A DNA stretch of 64,000 bases from Ficedula albicollis (lineage: Eukaryota; Chordata; Aves; Passeriformes; Muscicapidae), in NCBI RefSeq assembly GCF_000247815.1, contig NC_021675.1:68922051-68986050 (forward strand). The letters are read 5' to 3'. Below the pieces are notes generated by a model that saw nothing but the letters and a program-made list of their open reading frames with translations, did no database searches and was not told where the DNA came from. A program made the position numbers and the translations under genes. Below are positions 51,651 to 64,000 of the stretch, one piece after another; the first letter of the stretch is position 1, and each line of letters starts with the position of its first letter.

Positions 51651-51673
51651 TTTCCCCCCCCCCCACCGCCCAG
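51593..51673 (+). repeat. interrupted poly-C run with duplicated edges
   Basis: The left edge reads TTT, ten C, A. Then 44 C follow. The right edge reads TTT, eleven C, A, CCGCCC. The edge motif is therefore present twice around a C44 core. A short natural C-tract (TTT-C10-A) duplicated around filler explains this best. Confidence 0.93.
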
Positions 51674-52949
51674 ATTTTATTCTCACAAGCTGCATTTAAA
51701 TTCATTTTATTCTTTGACAAATAAGATTTTCCATTTATCATTTCTGGGAAAGAGATACAGTTTTTAAGGGAGAGAACAAGATATAGAGATGGCCCAGCTT
51801 TGAAATCTTCTTATACTTTGCTATGCTGTGCCAGAATGTAAAGAAGTGATCCAGGAAAATACCAAGGACCATCATTATTTTTTATTCGCAATGACTTTTA
51901 GGAACCTTTAATTTTAACACATGAGCATATAAAACAACAGTTTATCCCAGCAGCTAAATTACATCAGGGAACACAGACCTGGGCTTCTGTTGATGAAATA
52001 ACTGAGATACTAGTCCTGTTCAAAAGTCCAGTTCTGAAGGGAGGAAATGCAGCTTCCCAAATGTGCAGACAAGAAGTGATAACTCAGCCCCAGAACTGTG
52101 ATTATAAAGACAATAAATATTAACTGGTTCACAGAAGCCTGGCTCTGAACCCCAGCTGCAGCCCAGCAGATGATGCAGCTCCCTTGAGTCTCTAAGAGCA
52201 GGAGAACCAAAAAAAGCAGCAAAATGCTCATATTCATTTGCCATCAGAATTATTTCTTATAGTTCCTTTTGTGCCCTCGTGTCAGATCAGTGTGGGTTAG
52301 TCCAGGGAGGAGAGCTACCACTGAATTAAATTGGAAGCTGCCTCCCACCCCTTGCAGCAATTCTTACCAGAAAAGCTGCAAAGGTTAAAACAAGACCATG
52401 GTCCTTTACATGTCAAATCTGTCCAAATAAATCCTCAATATAGATAAAAGGTATTTCCTAGATTAAAAGACATAGAGCAATAAAACCCCTACCCTCCAAT
52501 ATTTGTGTTTTGTTTTCTTTTTTTTTCTTTCCTCTCAATGCCCATTCCTCAAATAATTTATTCTTCCCCACTCTTTAGCATCTTTTATCTTTTCTCTAGG
52601 CTGATGCAGGTTCTATGCATTTTTATTGCCTCTACATCTACTTCTTAATGTAAAACCAAACTGCTCTGCTTTTCCTCTGTAAAGCAGTTTTTATTTAGCC
52701 TTCTGCAGTTCTGATGTGTAAAGCTGTGATGAGTATCCTGCCCACCTGAGGGCTCAGCAGCTTCATATGAATTCCACCAAACTCTGGACCGAATGCTACC
52801 TAGAGCTGGAGTTTAATTGCTGTCTCCTTCTTACAGTTTGCTGAGAGTGTTAAAACATTTCCATTGGCTCCTCTGTTCTGTTCAGGGAGAGTTTTCCAGG
52901 AGAGCAAAGCAGGTTTTGTGGGAACATCAGGGTTTATTGTGCCTGAGAG
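51674..52949. other. unique sequence, no gene seen
   Basis: Nothing recognised. Confidence 0.5.
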
Positions 52950-53125
52950 TCCAAATGCTCCTTGAGCTCTGTCAGGCTTGGGACCATGACAGCTTCCCTG
53001 GGGAGCCTCTGCCACTGCCCAGCCACCCTCTGGGTGAAGAACCTTTTCCTGATGTCCAACCTAAACCTCTCCTGACACAGCTCCAGCTGTCCCCTCAGGT
53101 CCTGTCACCAGGGAGCAGAGATCAG
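52950..53125 (-). mobile_element. CR1 LINE internal 3'-region fragment
   Basis: CCAAATGCTCCTTGAGCTCTG, CTTCCCTGGGGAGCCTCTGCC, GGGTGAAGAACCTTTTCCTG and GACACAGCTCCAGCTGTCCC form an antisense CR1 segment. The 3' terminus itself is missing. Confidence 0.88.
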
Positions 53126-55154
53126 CATTGCAATGATGCTGCCACTTCACACACAGGACCTAAGACACCAAAGGAGGGCTCGACCTCGCTGCTATCCTGT
53201 CAAAACCAGCAGCAGAGCTGCCTAGCACGGAATCACTCAAAATGTCTTTGATAGATGGAGATAAGAAGCCAAACACAGCCGAATTTCTCTGCATCCTGGG
53301 CTGCTGAACACTTCTCTTGTCTCCTTCTGAACCTCCCAGATTGCAATCAGTGGGATACTTCAGGCTGCTCTCCTTGACAGGGATGTATTTTCAAAATTAT
53401 TTTAAGGCTCTCTGTGCTTGCTATTGTTAGGGGCTCGTTTTCACTATGCAGATGTATTTAAATGTATTCATCCTCCCCCACCCTTCCATGTAGTGACTGT
53501 CAGCTGTGTCTGCACAACCTGCCAATTACAGTAACTTCCAGAACAATAACAGCCTAATTGATAGGCAGGGTAAATGAAGGAGCAGGGAGGGGATCATCAA
53601 TGCTGGCAAATGAGTCAACAACACCCAGAGTGGTCATCGGGTGTTCCGCTCCCTTAAGGACCTCAAAGCTGCTATTTGAAATTCGTGTTGAAATGCATGA
53701 AGAGTGTGATCCTGCCTGCTTCACTCAGGATGGGGCAGAGTGGAGAATTTAAAACCATACAGGATTTTAGAGCCTGATTCTCTTGTATCTGAACTAAGGT
53801 CCTAAGTTTTAAGAGGGAGGATTTTACAGAGAAGGGTCACTCACAAAATTTTGCTTAAGTTGTGTAGCTCCCTATTGCCTTCAAGGGCAGCCAGTGCCCA
53901 AGCACAGCAGCACAATCCTCAGGCTTGGTATAAATCTAGACGTTTTCATTGTTTTGAGTCTCATTTCCACATTTCTATGTAGCAGGTTGTATGTACTCAA
54001 ATACTCCCAAGCATGAAAATGTTTATCCTACCAGTGCAAAAGCATGAGATAAAAAGGTAATTCCCAAAAATGGACTTCAGATGGTAGACTGAATCTGTTC
54101 TTGTCTTTGGGATGATGAGCAGTTAACTTCTACTTTCAGCAACATCTGCCTCCTCTGTTCTTGCTATGGTCATGGGCTGATTTCCAGTGCTGCAAGAAGG
54201 AGATAAAGTCCTGGACAAAAGATTTCTGGAACCTCTGTGTCGTGGGTAGCATCTAAAATTTGAGGCAAATGCCATCTTCAAGCCCAAAGCAGAGGCTCAG
54301 GTTGTGGGTCTGTCTCAGTTTTTCTGCGGAATCCAGGCAGTGTTACTGTTGCACACATTCTGTCATCTTCCTTTATTTCAATTAGACTTTGAGTTCTTTG
54401 GGGGATTTTATTGAAAAAAAGTCTGTGAGGAAGACTTTAGAACACTAAAAAACTGCTTTGCTGCAATATTTACATGAGATTCTGGGAGCTGATATTTCTC
54501 ACAGGAGCCTGTACCCCTCTGCCCTCCACAGCAAATTCTATTCCAGAACATATATAATTATACAAATAATTATGAATTGCTGCAGTATTGATGCCAGAGT
54601 GAGCCATCCTGCCAGTTCCCTGTTGGAGGGCACTGCTGAGGGTCAGGGGAACATGATGATGGTTTTAGGAATGGAGTCAAATTTCTCCAGGAGGAAAAAG
54701 TACAGGAATGCCCATCTCTTTTCAACCAAAAGGGAAAGAACTAAAAAAGAAGCTGGCAGAAATCAGAGCATCCTAGAACACCAAGGTTATTAAGCCTAAA
54801 GGCACTCAGACACTTGTGTTACTGTGCTAGTTACTGAAATCCATTGCAGGGAAGCATTTCTGTACTTTTATCTCATGGAGTCTCCATACTGGAAGGTGTT
54901 CTGTGCCCAGCTACAGCTCATGGAAATTCACCTAAACATTGCTTTGCACCTCAATTTTTTCCCAGAGCTTTACCCCAAACGAGACATAGATTGTTGAGCC
55001 TGAAAAGACCCAAAGAACAACATGGTGGTGGCAAAGCTACTCCAAATCTTGAGAAAAATAAAATATTTACATATAGGAGCAGGTGTAGGGAGATAAGAGT
55101 GACAAAGAGAATACAACAGGAAAAGCTCTTAGTTTATGAATAGGAAAAAAAAAG
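53126..55154. other. unique sequence, no gene seen
   Basis: About 2 kb with nothing recognised. The 111-codon frame at 54458-54793 has no visible domain. Confidence 0.5.
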
Positions 55155-55972
<818 letters not shown>

Positions 55973-56059
55973 ATATATAAAATATAAATATTATACAGAA
56001 TTTTACATGCTGAAATACTGATTTGTTGTACTCAATAGAATAAGATTATTAATTCAATA
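55973..56059. other. AT-rich sequence
   Basis: Right flank of the C-run. No feature. Confidence 0.5.
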
Positions 56060-56096
56060 ATAATCATCATCATTATCATCATCATCTGACTCATAT
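56060..56096. repeat. imperfect ATC/ATT microsatellite
   Basis: About ten trinucleotides, mostly ATC with one ATT interruption. Confidence 0.85.
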
Positions 56097-57530
56097 ATTC
56101 CTTTTGTCCAGAAAAATCTTTGAGCACTTTTCTAAGGAGATCAACATCATTAGCACTATTTTAGATTCTAAAATTCACCTTACAAAGGATTTTAAGCAGA
56201 AATCCCTCTGGACCCTGCTCTTGAATTTTGCTCATGATGGTTTCTTTCTTTGTCCATCAGCAATATTTGCAAGTCTGAGCAGCCTGGCAAAAATTGTACC
56301 AGGTGATGTTTTTCCCTTTTAATATGTGGGTGACATTTCTTTTTCTCTGCAATGAGTCACCAGAGCAAAAGCAGGGAAAACAACTTTGCTCTTACACATT
56401 TCTAGAGCAAGACAACAAGGTTGCTTTAAGATTTTCCTCGGAGGGTTTCTCCTTCCGTGCAATGTTGAGTGGTGCCCTGTTCTCCAGGCTGAAATGTTTC
56501 CAGCTGCACTGGGATCATTCCTCGACCTTGTACCAGCCTTCACCCACATCTTACCTAGAAAGAAGTTTGAGTGTGCTCATCCTAAAACGTGGTGACTGTA
56601 ATTCAGAAAATGAAAGTGAAATCCAGTTATTTCTCTCCATGTCCAGCTGTGATCATTGGGATATTTTTGGTCGACTGAAAAGAGATTCTTCATTACAATG
56701 TAGTGAAGAAGAATTTACAGTGTCTGCAAAATTTTTTTTATGGTCTTGAAGTGGCCATCAGCATCCCTCAGTCTATTCAAGGGCTATGTCAAGGAAAAGA
56801 CTAAAAGAATTTGCTTGATGAGTGGAGCAGTGACTCTGGATTTGTTCAACAAACACTGGGAAGGAAATAAAATAAATAAATAAAACAAACCTCAAGCAAG
56901 TAAACCAAAGACCAATTAAAAAAATCCTCTAGTAGGTTTTTCTCATTTATTGACCATGGTAAATGATTGTTTTAAATATCAAATTGCTCAGAAGCTTAGA
57001 AGGCTGGAGGAGAAATTGTTCTGTACCTCCTGCAACTCCCTTCATGCCCCATATTCAGGGGCATGAATAGCCTTAAATAAATTTGGGTAGAGTGAGGAGA
57101 AACACTGAGAGTGAATAATTTTATTTTACTCTCTGTGTCAGGTCACAACTTGAATCAAACCCACTAAACCATGCAATTTATACATGGCCATACAAAGCAA
57201 GGGACATTAAGCCATATTTGTTTCAATCTCCTTCTGTTCAACCTAACTTCAGATCAAAGAAGAAAAACCCACATTTCCAACATGCTTTGAATTATGAGGA
57301 AATACCAACATTCCACAAGTAAAAAACCCACCAGATAAAACCATTATTAGTCTAATTTTGACCAGGACTGACCTAGTCTCAACAAAATTAGACGTCTCCA
57401 CGACTTTAAAATCAGATTATTTTGGAAAGCCTGAAAAAGATCATGGAAAATATTTGGAAGCCGAAACATTTTCACAAAGAGCAGAAAATAGCATTTATTG
57501 TGTATTTTCCAAAATTTCTCATGTTCTGAC
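56097..57530. other. unique sequence, no gene seen
   Basis: The 151-codon open frame at 56294-56749 (plus) was examined. It shows no domain, signal peptide or family motif that I know, and I treat it as chance. Confidence 0.45.
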
Positions 57531-57680
57531 ATAGAGTCATGGAATAGTTTGGTTTGGAAGGGACCTTAAAAATCCATCTTGTTCTCATGGGCAGGGGCAC
57601 CTTCCACTAGACTTGGTTGCTCCAAGCCCCATCCCAAGCCCATTCCTGGCCTGGAACACTTCCAGGAAAGTGGGATTTCC
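57531..57680 (-). mobile_element. CR1 LINE 3' fragment
   Basis: TAGAGTCATGGAATAGTTTGG, TTTGGAAGGGACCTTAAAAA, CATGGGCAGGGGCACC and TTGGTTGCTCCAAGCCCC give a clear antisense CR1 3' end. Confidence 0.9.
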
Positions 57681-59374
57681 AACTCCTTGTTGGTAGGAAA
57701 GATGAGTAAACTACAGGGTTTAACACAGTTGTGCAATTTGCACAATTTCCTGGAGTCTGGATCAGATCCCAGTTCTGCAACGAGAGATGTGTTCCTTGAC
57801 TGTAATTCTTTTAACAAATTTAACATTAAAAAAAATCTCAGATCTCATATCTGTAGCACAAGACAGGATTTTAGGGAGAAAGGAGACAATAACCCCCTAA
57901 ACAGCACATGCCATGAATTTGGGGTTATTTTGAAATCAATTTATCCACCAGTTCCATTCCCTGACACATCACATATGCTTCAAGGTACCCTGAGATGCCA
58001 CTGCCTGTCTCAGCTTTCACACCAGCTCCAAACTCCATTAATTTTCTCATCCACTGGAGAAGCAGAGTGTGGAAGAGTGCTCCCAGCAGATGGATTTGAT
58101 TCAGCAAATATAAATAAAATTCCCTGGCAGAAACCAAACTCTCATTTCCCCACCATTCACTGCAGAGGGTGCTGTCAGCCCACATTCCTGGTCCTTAGCA
58201 AAAGGTGGGGAAAGAGGGTTGAGAATTATTTAAAAGTTGAAAAGGTCTGTTGTGGGATATTACCCAAATGCTCTAAAGTCTTGCACAGTTAAAGACACAA
58301 AGTCACATTTCAGAGTAACAACAAAGTCATCGTGGACTAAAGCCACTGTCATAGCCAGAGTGGAATTCTGAACAAATGCAAGGCAGTCAGCCCTGGCTTA
58401 AATTAAAAAAACATCCCCCTCCAAAAAAAATGAAAACCCAAACCAAAACAAACCAAAACAAAACAAAAAAAAACCCAACCAAACCAAAAAACCCAGAAGG
58501 GCTTATTCTCCCTGCCTTTAATGAAGTTTAAGTCTTTCTGAAGTTGTTCATGTAGGTAGTGATGCTGAAGTATAAACAGTAACTCCCTTCTGGTAAAATT
58601 AAAATCATAAAGTTTTGGGGGTCTGTTTTCATACTGAAACTCTGGAAAACAATTGAAACATCAGAGTTTTGTTATGAAACAAAAAAAGTGAGGCTCAAAG
58701 ATGGTCAGTCCTGTCCTGTCCTTTGCACATTTGTGGGGATGTCAAGGCAGATCTTGATTTCTGCTGAAGCCACTCATCTGATAGCACCAAAAAATCAAGA
58801 CTTTTCCCCTGAATTTGGAAGGGTTTATCTGTTGTCCTGCTTAAACCATAACAGTGTTTAAATTAAAGATGAGGATCTCTGGCATGCAGGGAAGATGCCA
58901 GATTTGCTCTTAGCACTTCCCTTCAGACCTTATGCTTTTTCAATCTCCAGTTCTGAAATAGGCTGTTCTGTGACCAGTGACCACCCTCCCAACATCCACC
59001 ATCTGATGGGAAATTAATGTTCTTAGATTATTTTCCTTCAACCAGTGTAGCCAACAGATCCTTACACTTGACTTTTGTCAAGTGCCTGACTGGTGCTTGT
59101 CTAGGAGCAGAGAGGATAAAGAAATCTGAACTCCATGAAATGCAAACTATCAGCTATAAAGTCTGAACCAAACCTTCAGGAGATGCTTTTGGCAGCAGTT
59201 AGTAGGAGGATGGAAGATGGAACCCAAGGACAATCAGGGTGCACACGGCACAGAACCTGGGAGTTTGCTACAAAGAACTCAGGTCTTTAGGAGAGAGTGA
59301 CCACAGGAGTGCAATGGGAACCACAGGAGGGACCAGGGGTTGTAGGGACCAAGTTAAAAATATCACCACATGCC
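57681..59374. other. unique sequence with an unexplained open frame and an A-rich tract
   Basis: The frame 57579-58292 (plus, 237 codons) starts inside the CR1 fragment and continues 600 bp into unique sequence. No domain is recognised. An A-rich tract of AAAACC-like units lies at 58420-58497. Confidence 0.45.
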
Positions 59375-59886
59375 CCGTGCCATGCTCAGGTGAGACCCCA
59401 CCTGCTGAGCTGCCTCCAGCCCTGGAGCCAAGAGCAGGAGGATGTGGAGGGGCTGGAGAGAGTCCAGAGGAGTCCAGGAGATGCTCCAAGGGCTGGAGCC
59501 AGGCTGGGAGAGCTGGGGGTGCTCACCTGGAGAGGAGAAGGATCCAGGGAGAGCTCAGAGCCCCTTGCAGAGCCTAAAGAGGCTCCAGGAGAGCTGGAGA
59601 GGGACTGGGGGCAAGGGATGGAGGGACAGGACACAGGGAATGGCTTTAAACAGAAAGAGGAGAAATCCCTTAGACTAAATGTTAGGAAGAAATTCTTGGC
59701 TATGAGCACAGTAAAGCACTGGCACAGGCTGCCCAGAGAGGCTGTGGCTTCCCCATCCCTGGAAATGCTCAAGGCCAGGCTTGGAGCATCCTGGTCCAAT
59801 GCAATGTGTCTCTGCCCGTGGCAGGGAAGTGGAGCTAGATGATTTTGAAGGGTACTCCCAACTCAAACCACCCCATAATCCTATGA
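59375..59886 (+). mobile_element. CR1 LINE 3' fragment, about 510 bp
   Basis: Sense orientation: AGGATGTGGAGGGGCTGGAG, GAGATGCTCCAAGGGCTGG, GTGCTCACCTGGAGAGGAG, CAGAGCCCCTTGCAGAGCC and CTGGCACAGGCTGCCCAGAG, ending TAATCCTATGACTG. It is the same subfamily as the minus-strand copy at 12139-12608. The copies are 47 kb apart and inverted. Confidence 0.92.
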
Positions 59887-62800
59887 CTGTGTATCTGTGA
59901 CCTTGTCAACTCAGAATTGGTGACTTTGAAGGAGAAAGTGAAGTCTGGGTGTGCACAGGATGGAGTAATGTGACAGTCCTTGGAATACTTTTGAGAAGCC
60001 AATTAAAAAATTCGGAGTGTGACACAGGAGACAGGAGCACACTGGAAACTACAGCTCCATGTGAACCCTCCTGTGAGCAGAAATAGAAGGATCTGGAGGC
60101 AACAGAAGGGATTTCAAGGCAGATGGGTTACAGCTGATTTTGGGAGGACAGGAGCTGCACCCCTTGGAAATAACCACAAAGCTCAGCTGCCAGAGCAGTG
60201 AAATAGAAACTCTTGCACCACTCCTCATGCTGGATCTGCCCACGTGCTAAAACTCTATCCAGCCAAAGAAACCCTCAGGGCTCAGGGAGCACTCCTGTGC
60301 CTTGCTGACAGACACCTCTTCACCTTGGCTTTTTCATTCTCATTGCTGTAAAAAGGTGTGTCAGCATGAAACCCAGAGAATATGGGGCTGGGGGGATTTT
60401 ATGAATGAAATCCTTTCCTGTGGTGTGAGAAGAGTTATGCAGGTTGAGTCACGGTGCAATCCTTCTCCATCACATAATCTTCAAAGAAAATTCAGATTCT
60501 TTGTTCCCAGTCCTGCAGCATTTCAAAGCTTTCTCCTGGAGCCAAGGCTAAGTGCTGTGGAAGTGCTGCTCTCCCTGTGTGAGAGGAGGGCAGGGACACA
60601 GCGAGGGAGGGCAAGGTTTAAAACCCAGAGAAGTCTTAAAAATCATGACAGCTAAAATTAGGGAGGGGTTGGGAAACAAGCAATTCTGACTGTTGTTATC
60701 CCCAGTCTTTGAGTCTTTTTCTAAGAATTCATTTATCCTTGAATTCTGTCTGCATGAACCTAAGGATTGGAAATATCAAGGTTTGACTGAGAAAAAAGAT
60801 TAACTCTTGTCTGCAGTACTAAGTTATTTACTCACCCTCCACATAATAAATTTGTTTTGACCGCTTAAGGAAAGCTCATGAAATTTGAGTCGAAAAAAGT
60901 GAAGAACCTATTGCTTCTACCCCATTGAAGAATCTTTTGCCTCAATTAATTTTTCATTGCATTAGGCCAGTGAAAATCACAAAGATTTGGAACCATTTCT
61001 AACCAATGCAATTTATGTATTCAATAACCAGTATGGAGCTGTTTTAAAGCCTTCCCTCAACTGTACACAGATATAGATCTAATTAAATAAATTAACTTTA
61101 GAAAACTTCTTTGAAACATCAAGGATCTGGAGATAACTCCCATAAACCGAGGGTGAAAGAGCACTTTTGGGTCTGCAGAGCCCTGACATTGCAGGCACAC
61201 CCACCCTGCTGCCTCCTGAGCATCCCCCAGGAGATTTGTCCCAGCAGAGCCACCCAGGCACAGCTGCTGTGCAAGCACAGAGCTGTCAGGGATGCACCAG
61301 GACACCTCAGGCACCAGCACGGGGAGAAGTGACTCACACAGCCCCACAGGGCGTCCAGGATTTGAAATTCAGCGTGGAGAAAACGAGATGGAATTCAGGC
61401 AATAAATTATTTTGGTGCAAGCTGTTCCGAGGGCCAATTAACCTTAAATGTAAAGGATAGGCACTAGAACATTTAGTCAGCTAAACTCTTAGAAAGTGAT
61501 AACTTTAGGGGAATTTTGAGAGGGTAGAGAAGGAAGTACAGAGATATTCTCAATGTTGGAGAACTAAAAAAGAAATTAATTAAATTACTGGTATTTTAGT
61601 GAAACTGCTTATCACAAAGCAGCTCTTTTTCTAGAAAAGGTGAATTCTACAATAGACACATAGTAACTTTTCCTCATATCAAAATTACTATCTTTAAATT
61701 TGACCTAACTACTTCATTTAATATTTATTAATATGCCAATAATAGCAAATTTACTATCCTCTTCTTAATTCTTCCTTTTTTTTTTAATTGACGTGGAGTA
61801 CAGATTTTCTACTGAACTCTCCCTCTGCCTTTCATGTCAACAAGACTCATGAATCTCAACTCACCATCAAGGACTAACATATATCAGCACTAAATTCCTC
61901 AAACCTCATGGAAAATTGTTCACATTAAGAACACTCTGAGTGTTGCAGAGTGCTCTAATTTTTGTGCCATATTTCATGTAAAGAAATACTGTGTAGATAG
62001 GCAGTATCATAGAATATTCTCTTCCCAGCAATATATTTGTACAATTAATTATAAAATTCAAATCTGACCAGATTCTGGAAGATTTTTCTGGTCACTGATT
62101 GATTAAGATTCAAGTCTGCAGCAAGTGTATAGAAAATGCATGAAATATCTGCTGACACACTCAGCCTGCAATAGTTACTTGATACATTAAAGTCTACTTG
62201 ATAGTAATTTTGAGTGGGGAGAAGGAAAATGCACATTTAGCAGTTCAGCATTTGTGCAAAGACTGCAGAATCACAGAGATCCAGGATGGAGTGGAAACAG
62301 CAGAGCTCCTCTGACCCCCTCACTCACCACACTGACAAAAATTAGCTGATGTGTGAAACTCAGGGAACAGGAGCATTTCGAGGTGTTATTAGCAGGGTGA
62401 GTCCCCACCATCACTCTACACATGATAAATTCCTTTTCACTACTGTGAAATGTATTTCTGCATTGTGGCACTTTCAGTTGCTGTTACCTTCTCTTCTGCC
62501 TTTGAGCTGAGCTTCACAGAGGCAGCAAAGATCAACTCTAGGGTGAAAATTTTGGAGCTTCAGGCCTGGGGAGCACAGCTGAACTTCAGGATAAATTATC
62601 TTTGTTTTTTTCCTAGGTAACAAAGGCAAATAGAATCTAAAATTTCATGGGGTAAATTGTGTTGATGTGGGATACTGATGGAAAGAGATATTCACTGTGA
62701 GGATAGAAGCCATTGACTCCTCATGGCTTCCCTGTTCTCCAGCCCCACAGCTTGTGATCAATGTAATTAATTCACTAAGTAATTAATTCACTGCAGATAG

Positions 62801-63850
62801 CTGGTTGTGGAAGCTCCATACCTGCTTTTGCAGAGAACTTGCCATAAATACATTGGAGCTTGGCCTCCATGGCATTTCTGAAATCTCACAATCATGCAGA
62901 AGAGGAGTTTCTGAGCTGCTGCACTGTCCAGTCCAGATTCTTCTGGAATACTTGGGGGAAATCCCTTGGTCTTGAGAATTGCATTGATTTCTCTCCCACC
63001 TTGCAGACCTTTTTGTCATTTGCTGCATCTCTTCTCAGCTCCTCACCACACCCAACTGTTCATTTAAACATTTAAAAATCTCCTTATTAACACTGTACAG
63101 TGGAAGCTTTTCATTTCACATCCTGTCAGGTTTAATTACAAGCTTCGTGTTTTCCTTCCCTGCATGTGCCTTTGCTGATGTTTAACCAATCTCTTTTTGT
63201 TCAGGGGCGAGTAGGGTTTACACAAAAGCTTGGATTATGGGAGAGATAATTGCATCTCAGTTTTTGGAGGGTTATCCTGCTCATTCCATCCCTACATCTC
63301 ACAGTCACTGCCACCATCTCCACAAAGCAGCAGCCAGAGCAATGCCAATGGGTAGATAACAGATGCACTGAGGAGTCAAATATCCTTTTAAAGCTAAATT
63401 CTTTCATTCTTCCACTGAACTCTACTTTTTATCTCCTTTTAAATAACCACATTGGCACTTCCAAGATCTTTGTCACTTCTTTTTTCTTTTCTTTACTTTG
63501 CCTGGCTTTGATTTATTCTAGGTTGCTGCCTGACATTTTATGGTATGTTGGTGGTTGATGTGAGTTCCTCCACAGCTCCTTCAGCACAGACAACACTCAA
63601 CTTCCACCTTCCTGACACAAAATGACAAATTGTTTCATGTGGAAGCATAGAAAACACAGTAAAAACTGCTTCAATTACGTTTTCCCATGTTCAGGAGAGA
63701 TTATTTGCATGTTTGGATGCAGCAGCAAAAGGACCAGTGACCATCAGCCAGTTGAAATTCTGGTTTTTTTTCTGTGCCTGTCAGTATGGAGGATTTTCTT
63801 TTTCTGTCTTTTATTTCAGTCTGTGCTGACTTCCTCAGCACATTGGGAGA
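59887..63850. other. unique sequence, no gene seen
   Basis: About 4 kb with no recognised gene or repeat. AATCACAGAGATCCAGGATGG at 62270 faintly resembles a CR1 terminus but is not followed by CR1 sequence. Confidence 0.5.

Positions 63851-64000
<150 letters not shown>

Noticed and set aside
52817..53251. 144-codon open frame
   Set aside because: Most of it is antisense CR1 sequence.
56294..56749. 151-codon open frame as a gene
   Set aside because: No domain or signal peptide, no splice context, and the frame is of a length expected occasionally by chance.
62270..62340. Further CR1 terminus
   Set aside because: Only the first ~20 bases resemble CR1; the following sequence does not.

Overview
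The window looks like 64 kb of nuclear DNA from a bird, most likely a songbird. It carries about twenty 5'-truncated CR1 LINE fragments in both orientations, at least one and probably two solo LTRs of avian endogenous-retrovirus type, and a broken gene of the ITPRIPL1-like family, which is expanded in birds. Apart from that pseudogene no protein-coding gene can be supported. Two short candidate exons (38914-39001 and 46802-46896) are reported only as weak possibilities. No tRNA, rRNA or CRISPR array was recognised.

Layout. 1-900: a 7-bp AT-rich satellite split by a poly-C run. 900-11500: unique sequence with CR1 fragments and a solo LTR at 7112-7829 that has a 5-bp target-site duplication. 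12100-14800: a CR1 copy caught in a 1221-bp tandem duplication. 15239-15570: a second LTR-like element. 16000-28300: unique sequence, several short duplications, one long CR1 (23537-24236) and five poly-C runs. 29800-30790: the ITPRIPL1-like pseudogene. 31800-34100: CR1 fragments. 34100-50500: a repeat-poor, AT-rich stretch holding both candidate exons and a small CpG-rich patch. 50500-64000: more CR1 pieces and three more poly-C runs, the last leaving the window.

The strongest signal that ordinary annotation does not explain concerns the integrity of the assembly. Nine long C-runs (about 69 to 1033 bases) all lie on the same strand, next to low-complexity sequence or to short duplicated flanks. 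There are also more than ten local tandem duplications with periods of 16-1221 bp. In all four three-copy arrays the first and third copies agree while the middle copy differs, which is what is expected when an assembly path runs allele A, then allele B, then allele A again. The C-runs, one single N beside a duplicated 43-mer, and these arrays are best read as gap-filling and haplotype-merging artefacts until reads show otherwise. A real hypermutable C-tract or duplication process is the alternative.
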